From contig CAZFBR010000136.1 of assembly GCA_964517215.1 (NCBI GenBank), positions 1 to 9,165 of the forward strand: a stretch of 9,165 nt of DNA, written 5' to 3'. How positions within the stretch are numbered: the stretch's first letter is position 1; every line of letters begins with the position of its first letter. Source of the stretch: CAZFBR01 sp035353495 [NCBI: uncultured bacterium]. GTDB taxonomy: Bacteria; DAOPZR01. The notes under the pieces are model-generated. The model saw nothing but the letters and a program-made list of their open reading frames with translations. It searched no databases and was not told where the DNA came from. This document shows, one piece after another, positions 1-6,375 of the stretch. Position numbers and translations under genes: made by a program.

Positions 1-1
1 A

Positions 2-2125
2 GTCGCCGGGGTCGTGGAAGCCGTCATCTTTGCCAATCCCGACACGGGCTGGAAAGTCGCCGCCCTTACCGACCCGGTCACCGGCGAACGGCACACCATC
101 GCCGGCTACCTGCCCCAGGTCAAGGTGCGCGACAGCGTGCGCGTGCGCGGCACGCGCAGCGAGCATCCGCGGTTCGGTCCCTGCCTGCAGGTCGATGAAT
201 TCGTTCCCGAAACGCCGTACGCGCGCGACGCGGTCAGCCGCTACCTCATCGCCGCCATCGACGGTATCGGCCCGGTGCTGGCTGAACGCATCGGCGCGCA
301 GTTCGGCGACCGGGTCCTGAACGTTATCGAGCGCGAGCCGGACCGGCTGCTGGACGTCCCCGGCGTCACGCGCGCGATCCTCGACCGCATCGTCACCAGC
401 ACGCGGGCCATTGACAGCACGGTGCGCGAGCTCATGCTCCTCGGGTTCTCCCCGCTCTGGGCGGGCCGCATTTACCAGCGCTACGGGGCCGACGCCGCAC
501 AGCAGGTCCGCCGCCAGCCCTATAAGCTCATCAGCGATTTCAAGGGGATCGGCTTCAAGAAGGCCGACGGCATCGCCCGGCAGGCCGGCCTCGATCCGCT
601 CGCCGACGAGCGCTGCGCCGCCGCCGCCCGCTTCGTCCTCACCGCGACCATGGCCAAGACCGGCCACAGTTTCCTCTACCTGAACGAGCTGGTGCGCGGC
701 ATGGTCGACCTGCTCGACCTCACCCCCGCCTGGTGCGAGGCGCAGGTCCTCGCCTCGGCTGCGCTTGTCGTCGAGCAGGACCGCGTCTATCTCCCCGCCT
801 ATTTCGAGGCGGAGGGGGCCATCGCTCGGCAGCTGGCCGCGCGCCTGGCGCTCCCCGTGCGCGAACTGCCCATTCTCGATCCGCTTATCGCCGCCTGCGC
901 CCGTGAGCTCGCGTTGGACTTCAGCGACGAGCAGCTGCTCGCCATCCGCGAGGCGGTCTGCCAGCCAGTCACGGTCATCACCGGGGCGGCGGGCACGGGC
1001 AAGTCGACGCTCTGCCGCGGGCTCTTCGCCGTGCTCACCCGCCTCGGCGCCGCCTGGCTGGTGGCCGCGCCGACGGGCAAGGCGGCGGACAAGCTGCATA
1101 CCCTGACCGGCGCGCCCGCCCAGACCATCCACCGCCTGTTCCGCGCCGTGCCGCAGCGCGGATTCCGGGTGAATCATGAGCAGCCGCTGGTCACCGACTA
1201 TCTGATCATCGACGAGGCCTCGATGATCGACCTGCTGCTGCTGCGCGCCATTCTCGACGGGCTCGCCCCGACCTCGCGGCTGGTGCTGATCGGCGACCCC
1301 TACCAGCTCCCGTCGGTCGAGGCCGGCAATTCGCTTGCCGCGCTCGCCTCGTCGTATTCCATCCCGCAGGTGGTCCTGACCGAGGTCTTCCGCCAGGCGC
1401 GCAATTCCACTATCCTGCGCAACGCCGGGCTGGTCAACCTCGAGCGCCCGTTTCCCACTGCGGCGGCGCCCGATTTCCAGTTCATCGACACCGCCGAACC
1501 GCAGGCGATGCTGCGCGCGCTCGACGAGACGCTGACCGCGCTGCAGGCGCAGGGCTTCAACCCGATCCGCGAGGTGCACGTGCTCACCCCGCTCAACAAG
1601 GGCGGCGGCGACATCTCGGTCATGTCGCTCAACCTGCGCCTGCGCGACCGGCTCAACCCGCGCACAGCCGCCAACAGTTTTTCGGTTTTCGGGCGCGAGT
1701 TCCGCCTCGGCGACAAGGTCATGCAGCGGCGCAACGACTACGCCCTTGAGCTGTTCAACGGCGATATCGGCTACATCACCGCCAACCATGCCGATACCGG
1801 CTGCACGGAAATCGAGTTCTACCGCAAGACGGTCAGCGTACCGCACCTGGCGATGGAAAGCATCGTCCTCAATTACGCCATGACCGTGCACAAGGCGCAG
1901 GGGAGCGAAAACCGTGCGGTGATCTTTCTTGCCACCCGCGCCGGCTGCTACTTTCTGCTCAACAAGAACCTCTTCTACACCGCCATGACCCGTGCGCGGG
2001 AGAAACTGGTGATGATCATGCCGTACGACGTGGTCACCGCCGCGCTGCGCTACTCCACCCAGCGCCATTCACACCTTGCCACCCGCCTGCAGGAAATCGT
2101 CATCGGCCGCGAGCCGTCGCGCTGA
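2..2125 (+). CDS. recD2: RecD2/TraA-type SF1B DNA helicase (5' partial)
   Basis: ATP-dependent 5'-3' DNA helicase of the RecD2 family, cytoplasmic, known in other bacteria for roles in DNA repair and replication-fork maintenance without RecB and RecC. Numbering from the first in-window start (GTG at 14), an OB-like N-terminal part is followed by helix-hairpin-helix segments at about 79-98, 112-126 and 172-191. The helicase motifs come next: Q motif (Gln307), Walker A GAAGTGKST (324-332), APTGKAADKL, Walker B DEAS (400-403), GDPYQLP (Asp428), VFRQ, VHKAQGSE (625-632) and YTAMTRAR (655-662). All motor motifs look intact. The frame is open to base 2, and the first residues (VEAVIFANPDTGW) align with a RecD2 segment that normally lies 10-30 residues inside the protein, so the true start is probably upstream of the window. 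The 703 residues seen compare with roughly 715-800 for known members. It converges on the transketolase-like gene. The family call is secure; the cellular role is inferred. Confidence 0.93.
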   Translation, partial: VAGVVEAVIFANPDTGWKVAALTDPVTGERHTIAGYLPQVKVRDSVRVRGTRSEHPRFGPCLQVDEFVPETPYARDAVSRYLIAAIDGIGPVLAERIGAQFGDRVLNVIEREPDRLLDVPGVTRAILDRIVTSTRAIDSTVRELMLLGFSPLWAGRIYQRYGADAAQQVRRQPYKLISDFKGIGFKKADGIARQAGLDPLADERCAAAARFVLTATMAKTGHSFLYLNELVRGMVDLLDLTPAWCEAQVLASAALVVEQDRVYLPAYFEAEGAIARQLAARLALPVRELPILDPLIAACARELALDFSDEQLLAIREAVCQPVTVITGAAGTGKSTLCRGLFAVLTRLGAAWLVAAPTGKAADKLHTLTGAPAQTIHRLFRAVPQRGFRVNHEQPLVTDYLIIDEASMIDLLLLRAILDGLAPTSRLVLIGDPYQLPSVEAGNSLAALASSYSIPQVVLTEVFRQARNSTILRNAGLVNLERPFPTAAAPDFQFIDTAEPQAMLRALDETLTALQAQGFNPIREVHVLTPLNKGGGDISVMSLNLRLRDRLNPRTAANSFSVFGREFRLGDKVMQRRNDYALELFNGDIGYITANHADTGCTEIEFYRKTVSVPHLAMESIVLNYAMTVHKAQGSENRAVIFLATRAGCYFLLNKNLFYTAMTRAREKLVMIMPYDVVTAALRYSTQRHSHLATRLQEIVIGREPSR

Positions 2126-2145
2126 GCGCACCGGGCGCAGAACAA

Positions 2146-2180
2146 CGGCGGCGCTGACGGGATCACCGCCAGCGCCGCCG
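2146..2180. terminator. Long hairpin between convergent genes, possible bidirectional terminator
   Basis: CGGCGGCGCT (2146-2155) and AGCGCCGCCG (2171-2180) form a perfect 10-bp stem. It extends inward by a G-C pair, one mismatch and three more G-C pairs around a 5-base loop. It starts 21 bases after the recD2 stop and lies 41 bases beyond the stop of the opposing gene. There is no proper T-run on either side: the minus strand continues TTGTTC and the plus strand GAATAC. Factor-independent termination is therefore plausible but not textbook. Confidence 0.5.
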
Positions 2181-2192
2181 GAATACTGCCGT

Positions 2193-2210
2193 GGCCGGGT
2201 CGCCCCGGCC
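2193..2210. terminator. Second short hairpin in the convergent gap
   Basis: GGCCGGG (2193-2199) pairs perfectly with CCCGGCC (2204-2210) around the loop TCGC. It lies 10 bases beyond the stop codon of the minus-strand transketolase-like gene, so that transcript meets it first. No T-run follows on either strand. It may act together with the hairpin at 2146-2180, or simply protect the 3' ends of both mRNAs. Confidence 0.35.
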
Positions 2211-2220
2211 GGAATGCGGG

Positions 2221-4491
2221 TTACTTCAGGCCCTTCACCGCCTGCACCAGTGCCGCCTGGGTGATGCCGAAATGCTCCCAGACCTCGGCAAAGCCCTCGG
2301 ACGGAGCGAGGGTCGGGTCGGTGATGCCGATGGCGTTGAACGGCACCTGCTCCGCCGCCGCGTCCGCCGCCACCACGCCGGCCAGACCGCGCCATCCGGA
2401 CGCAGGCGTGCCGATCAGACCGTCTTCGATCGTGACCACCCCGCCCGGATAGTCGGCCAGCACCTTGTCCAGCCAGCCCGCGCCCAGCGGCAGGCCGTTA
2501 ATCACGAAAACATCGGTCGGCAGCCGGTGCTGCACGGTCAGCTCATCCGCCGCCTGTTGGGCGAGGAAGGCGGGGGAACCGAGCGCCAGAATCACCCGTT
2601 CCGCGCCCGGATACTCGCGCAGCTGGGTTGTCGGCTTCCATTCGTCGGTCGGCAACCACAGCGGCTCGTCGGTCCCCTGCTTGGTGAGCACGGGCAGCTC
2701 GTCGCGCGGGATACCAATGATCCCCGCGCCGTAATGCTTCGCCATATCGAGCACCGCGACCAGCGCGGCATTCGCATCGGCGGGCGCATAAAACCACTGC
2801 AGGTACGGCAGGTAGCCGATGGCGAGATTCACCCAGTCGAGCGACCAGCCGGAGAAATGGTCGCGCCCCGTGCAGGCGCCGACATGCGACAGGTGGAACG
2901 CCACATTCAGCCCCTCGTTGGCGCCGTTCAGGTTGCGCTGGTAGCGCCACATTTCGCATCCCTCGCGGGCGATCCCCTCAAAAAACGCGGCGAAAGTCGA
3001 GACGACATTGAGCTGCGGCCCGATGAGCCCGGTGGCGAGGCCGTTGGTCATCAGCGTGGCCGCCTGCTCCTGGATGCTCACCTCGAACTGGTGGCTGGGC
3101 GCCAGATACGAACATGCCTTGGCCAGCTTGGTCGACGGGTTCAAATCGCAGCTCACCACGAAGACCTGGTCGGGATGCGCCTCAGCCACGAGGGCATAGC
3201 CCAGTTCCGACCCGGCACGCGGCGACGGTTTCTTCCCCGCCGGGAAGGCGGGCACGGTCGCCAGCTTCTTCGCCGGCACCACCAGGTTCTCGCTCCCCAC
3301 TTTCGGGCGCGCCTGCGTCACCACCACGCGCGGCGCCTTCTTCTTCAGCGCCGCCAGCGCCTGCGCATGGGCCGGCGCCAGCCGCAGCATGGGATTGCCC
3401 AGCACCTGCGCGACATCGCGCCCCTTCATGTGCCCGTCGTGATGCCCCTTGCCGCCCGGCAGGTCATTGGCCAGAAAAACATTTTCCAGCATGCAGGTGA
3501 CATCGCGGAAGCTCATCAGCGCGCCCGGAATCCAGATGGGCGTCGTCAGCTTGACCTTGTTCTTCTCGGCAAAGGCCCTGACTTCGGCGCGGATGCCGTA
3601 CATCTTGCCCAGCGTCTCGACCGTGACTTTCTTTGCGCCGCTGCTGCGATAGCCCGTCGGATAGATCAGGTTGGGCTTGCCCTTGGCCGCCAGCGCACGC
3701 CCCTTGACGAAGGCGGCATACAGCGCCTTGCGGTCGTGGATGGAGGGGATCTCGATGATCTCGATGCCGAGCGACTTGATCACCGGGCGCGGATCGCGGT
3801 CGAGCACCTTGTGGGTCGCGTTGGAAAGCTGGATGCCGTTGCGGTGCATGACGAACGTCATCGGCGCCCCATGCAGCGCGGCAATGAGGAACCCGTTCAG
3901 CGCCTGTCCCGACACCCACGCCGCGTCGCCACAGTGGGTGATCATCCACGCCGCATCGCCGTACTTTGCCTTCTTCGCCAGCGCATGACCGACCGCCACC
4001 GGCACCATGATGCCCAGCCGCCCGCCGTTGAGCTGCGTCCCGCCCGGGATCCAGCTCACATGCCCGGCGATATCAAGCCCGCGGCGGAACCCGTCAATAA
4101 CGATCTGCTCATCGAGGAACCCGTAGGCGGCGAGCACGGCATAATACCCGATGCTGGTGTGCGCATTCTCAATGGTGAAACTCACCTCGCGCTCGTTGCA
4201 GAAGGCCAGGGTCTGCACCAGCGCCGGAGTCAGATCGAGCGCCCCGCCAAGGTGGTCGAGTTCGTTGATTTTCGCCAACGAGGCCAGCGCTTTGATCTCC
4301 GTGCGTGCCGCGCTGATTTCCAGCGCCTCAATGACGGTCAGCTGCGCCGCCGTGAGCTTCTTCTCCCTGCGCGGATCGAGTGTGAACGGGATCACCTTCG
4401 AGGTCACCTTGTCCCGCATGTATTTGGTCTGCTTAACCACCTGCGCGTTGCGCCGGCGCTGCTGCTCAGTTGCGACATTCAACTGGTACAT
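2221..4491 (-). CDS. Divergent transketolase-like thiamine-diphosphate enzyme
   Basis: A 756-residue protein with the three-domain layout of transketolases, which move two-carbon ketol units between sugar phosphates using thiamine diphosphate (ThDP) and Mg2+; cytoplasmic. The N-terminal ThDP domain shows AHTSIGYYAVL (110-120, matching GH..LY of transketolase), GHVSW (143-147), GGRLG (156-160) and GDA (188-190), with Asn218 in HRNGIQ 29 residues after Asp189, the spacing of the metal-binding GDG...N motif. The pyrimidine-binding domain starts near 427 and carries the probable cofactor-activating Glu475 in VSIQEQ, then APADAN (569-574). The C-terminal domain has VVTIEDG (685-691) and a typical FGI.....L ending. 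The final Gly of GDG is Ala here, and the substrate-contact His motifs of classical transketolase are not obvious, so the sugar substrate cannot be named. The start is supported by AAGGAG (4498-4503) six bases before the ATG. It has its own promoter. Family is confident, reaction is not. Confidence 0.85.
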   Translation of the reverse strand: MYQLNVATEQQRRRNAQVVKQTKYMRDKVTSKVIPFTLDPRREKKLTAAQLTVIEALEISAARTEIKALASLAKINELDHLGGALDLTPALVQTLAFCNEREVSFTIENAHTSIGYYAVLAAYGFLDEQIVIDGFRRGLDIAGHVSWIPGGTQLNGGRLGIMVPVAVGHALAKKAKYGDAAWMITHCGDAAWVSGQALNGFLIAALHGAPMTFVMHRNGIQLSNATHKVLDRDPRPVIKSLGIEIIEIPSIHDRKALYAAFVKGRALAAKGKPNLIYPTGYRSSGAKKVTVETLGKMYGIRAEVRAFAEKNKVKLTTPIWIPGALMSFRDVTCMLENVFLANDLPGGKGHHDGHMKGRDVAQVLGNPMLRLAPAHAQALAALKKKAPRVVVTQARPKVGSENLVVPAKKLATVPAFPAGKKPSPRAGSELGYALVAEAHPDQVFVVSCDLNPSTKLAKACSYLAPSHQFEVSIQEQAATLMTNGLATGLIGPQLNVVSTFAAFFEGIAREGCEMWRYQRNLNGANEGLNVAFHLSHVGACTGRDHFSGWSLDWVNLAIGYLPYLQWFYAPADANAALVAVLDMAKHYGAGIIGIPRDELPVLTKQGTDEPLWLPTDEWKPTTQLREYPGAERVILALGSPAFLAQQAADELTVQHRLPTDVFVINGLPLGAGWLDKVLADYPGGVVTIEDGLIGTPASGWRGLAGVVAADAAAEQVPFNAIGITDPTLAPSEGFAEVWEHFGITQAALVQAVKGLK

Positions 4492-4497
4492 GACCTT

Positions 4498-4503
4498 CTC
4501 CTT
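4498..4503 (-). promoter_or_regulatory. Ribosome binding site of the transketolase-like gene
   Basis: On the minus strand AAGGAG sits six bases before the ATG at 4489-4491, a near-perfect Shine-Dalgarno. It fixes the start codon and excludes later Met codons such as residue 25. Confidence 0.8.
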
Positions 4504-4576
4504 TTGCGATTAGTTCCCTTTTTGTCCACCAGTCCCGTCTCATTCCCCACCTGACCGGCTGGTGTATGCGGCAGAC

Positions 4577-4605
4577 AGTATACTAAGTTGTCCGGCAGAT
4601 GACAA
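4577..4605 (-). promoter_or_regulatory. Sigma70-type promoter of the transketolase-like gene
   Basis: Reading the minus strand, TTGTCA (4600-4605) is followed after exactly 17 bases by TATACT (4577-4582). Each hexamer matches five of six bases of the consensus TTGACA and TATAAT allowing for position, and the spacing is ideal. Transcription would begin near 4570, giving a leader of about 79 bases before the ATG. The leader contains a weak inverted pair (4527-4532 with 4559-4564) that I do not regard as significant. The promoter lies just after the stop codon of the upstream membrane-protein gene, so the transketolase-like gene can be expressed on its own. Confidence 0.72.
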
Positions 4606-4607
4606 CT
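4586..4607. promoter_or_regulatory. 22-bp palindrome over the -35 box, candidate operator
   Basis: AGTTGTC (4586-4592) and GACAACT (4601-4607) are perfect 7-bp inverted arms separated by 8 bases. The match extends to CTAG/CTTAG on the outside with one extra base. The palindrome covers the whole -35 hexamer and most of the -10/-35 spacer of the promoter at 4577-4605. That position would suit a dimeric repressor blocking RNA polymerase. No regulator gene is present in the window, so the binding protein is unknown, and a second copy of the site is not seen here. Confidence 0.45.
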
Positions 4608-4611
4608 AGCG

Positions 4612-6330
4612 TCACCGTTGATCGTCAATGCGCATGCGACAATTCCGTAACGCCGGCAGCATAACCGCAAGCGCGTGAACCGTCGCGGTGTCTCCCCCCG
4701 GCGCAGGTGCAATTTCAAGCACGATTCCTTCCTGCTGCGACAGCAGGCGGGCAAACCCCGCCCGCCGCAAACGAAACAGCACGTCTGCCGGCGTTCCAGC
4801 AAGCATGCCCGTGATGTACTGGCGATCGAGGACGGACGGCACGACCATAGCTTCGGTGCCATAGTAGCCGTAGTAGCCATCTGGGCAGAATGCTCTCCCC
4901 GGGCGCTTGACCAATTCCCGGCGCATGGCAAATCCCGGCAAGCTGATTTCCAGCAATTCTGTCCTAGGCAGCAGCAGCCGTTCCATCCGCAGCGCATCTA
5001 CCAGCGTCACCGCTGGTACCAGCGTCAGCGTCAACCATACGGCAAACACCATTCTGTGCCAACGTCGATGGTCCATATCGATTCCGGCCAATAATATGAC
5101 AAGCAGAATCGGCAGCATGTTCCAGCGAAGGGCATGGTGCGCCTGCGGCGTCAGCAGCGGTGCCAGCAACAGCATCACGATCGCCAGCCAGCACAGCGGG
5201 CTGCGCCAGCATGAACGCGGCCACAACAACGGCAGCAGGAGTAGCGCCCCGGCTTCAGGACGCGTCAGCATACGCCACAAACCAGCAGCATAGTCGGAAG
5301 CGGCGCCGGCCAGCACCTCGTTTTCCGCCAATACGCCACGAATGACTTCACCGCCCGCGAGGCAACGTACTGCATGCGGCAGTACCGGAAGCACGGCCAG
5401 CATGCAGCCCGCCAACCAGCGCACCGCCGCTGCCCTGCCGGCAATTAACCAGCTGGCAATTCCCAGCAGCAAAACAAGCGGAGCAGTCTGATACTTCGCC
5501 ATCAGCATCAAACCTGCCCCCATACCCGACAGCCAGCCAGCAACAGCATGTTCACGGGCGGCAGGAAGCAACGCTAACCCAGCCAGCGCTGGCGTAATTG
5601 CCATAATGTCCGCATAGGACAAATACGACCACACCAACGTCCCGGGGAGTGTCATAAACAGCAGCGCCGCGTACCGTCCAACTGCAGCAGCAGAAGACAC
5701 CTGACATGGCACCAGGCGCACAAGGCAGCTCAGCAAAAACGGAAGGAACACGAACGCCCACAAGTGCAGTGCATGTACCACCCCGCCGTCACCAAACCGA
5801 AAAGGCAGCGTACGATACGGTTCCTGCAACGCCAGCGCGCAAGCATACCACGCATGTAACACCGGTGACAGCCGGCTCGACATATTGTGCGACAACGGCG
5901 CCATGGCATGCTGCAACAGATACTGCTTGGGCACTTCGAGATAACCAATGAGATTGTCATAGTGAATTTCAGCATGCAGCAGCAGCACGCCGTGCAGCAG
6001 CAGACAGAACAACCACGGCAGCAGCAGCGAGGTATCGACACCGGCAACAGCAGTTAGCAGCCGTCGCCAGGAGCGCAACATACTCGGGAGCGACCAGGCT
6101 CCCGGCAGCAGCGACAATCCCGCGAGGATCTGCCAGTGCAGCCATCCCACCTGTCCGAGCAACAAAACCACCGCAGCATAGCCAGCCATCCCGGCGACAA
6201 CCGCTGCCGGCCAGCGCACAGCCGCCGGCAGTTTCCAGCGACAAGTAAGCCATCGCCCAGTGACAACAATGCTTAGGCAAAACCAACCTGCCAACAGCAC
6301 ATCCAATGACCGCTCACCCCAGCAGGGCAT
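4612..6330 (-). CDS. Polytopic membrane protein, GT-C glycosyltransferase-like
   Basis: A 572-residue integral membrane protein with roughly 12-14 hydrophobic segments (about 10-24, 39-60, 64-84, 100-119, 184-206, 219-235, 240-257, 263-298, 304-320, 360-372, 378-395, 401-417, 427-445) and a soluble C-terminal part from about 446. After the first four helices comes an extracytoplasmic-type loop, EIHYDNLIGYLEVPK (121-135) followed by MAPLSHNMSSRLSP. This resembles the D..(Y/H)...P+.yl...... P...N..S..P loop of bacterial PMT-like (GT39/GT-C) glycosyltransferases, which transfer sugars from polyprenyl-phosphate donors to lipids, glycans or proteins on the outer face of the membrane. Asp125 is the candidate catalytic residue. 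ATG at 6328-6330 has GGAG six bases upstream. It follows the DUF4139 gene by 45 bp and was probably translated from the same mRNA. Base composition is less GC-rich than its neighbours. Membrane location is certain; the glycosyltransferase call is an inference from one loop and topology. Confidence 0.8.
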   Translation of the reverse strand: MPCWGERSLDVLLAGWFCLSIVVTGRWLTCRWKLPAAVRWPAAVVAGMAGYAAVVLLLGQVGWLHWQILAGLSLLPGAWSLPSMLRSWRRLLTAVAGVDTSLLLPWLFCLLLHGVLLLHAEIHYDNLIGYLEVPKQYLLQHAMAPLSHNMSSRLSPVLHAWYACALALQEPYRTLPFRFGDGGVVHALHLWAFVFLPFLLSCLVRLVPCQVSSAAAVGRYAALLFMTLPGTLVWSYLSYADIMAITPALAGLALLPAAREHAVAGWLSGMGAGLMLMAKYQTAPLVLLLGIASWLIAGRAAAVRWLAGCMLAVLPVLPHAVRCLAGGEVIRGVLAENEVLAGAASDYAAGLWRMLTRPEAGALLLLPLLWPRSCWRSPLCWLAIVMLLLAPLLTPQAHHALRWNMLPILLVILLAGIDMDHRRWHRMVFAVWLTLTLVPAVTLVDALRMERLLLPRTELLEISLPGFAMRRELVKRPGRAFCPDGYYGYYGTEAMVVPSVLDRQYITGMLAGTPADVLFRLRRAGFARLLSQQEGIVLEIAPAPGGDTATVHALAVMLPALRNCRMRIDDQR

Positions 6331-6336
6331 CGTCGT

Positions 6337-6340
6337 CTCC
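6337..6340 (-). promoter_or_regulatory. Ribosome binding site of the GT-C-like gene
   Basis: GGAG on the minus strand lies six bases before the ATG at 6328-6330. It supports this start inside the 45-base gap after the DUF4139 stop. I see no convincing promoter in that gap, which favours read-through from the upstream gene. Confidence 0.6.
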
Positions 6341-6375
6341 GCTACGATAACCGGTCACGCCCCGTCATGCAGCGT

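Noticed and set aside
2191-4554. A 787-codon open frame on the plus strand, antisense to almost the whole transketolase-like gene
   Set aside because: Its translation is rich in Arg, His, Gln and Gly with no recognisable domain, and the opposite strand encodes a clear enzyme with an SD and promoter. Long antisense frames are common opposite GC-rich genes.
4660-6200. Frequent CAGCAG and GCAGCA runs on the plus strand, resembling short repeats
   Set aside because: They are the complement of CTG and TGC codons for Leu, Ala and Cys in a hydrophobic membrane protein, without regular spacing.
6331-6375. A possible promoter (CTGCAT, 17 bases, TATCGT) before the GT-C-like gene
   Set aside because: Both hexamers are poor matches and the predicted start point would fall inside the ribosome binding site.
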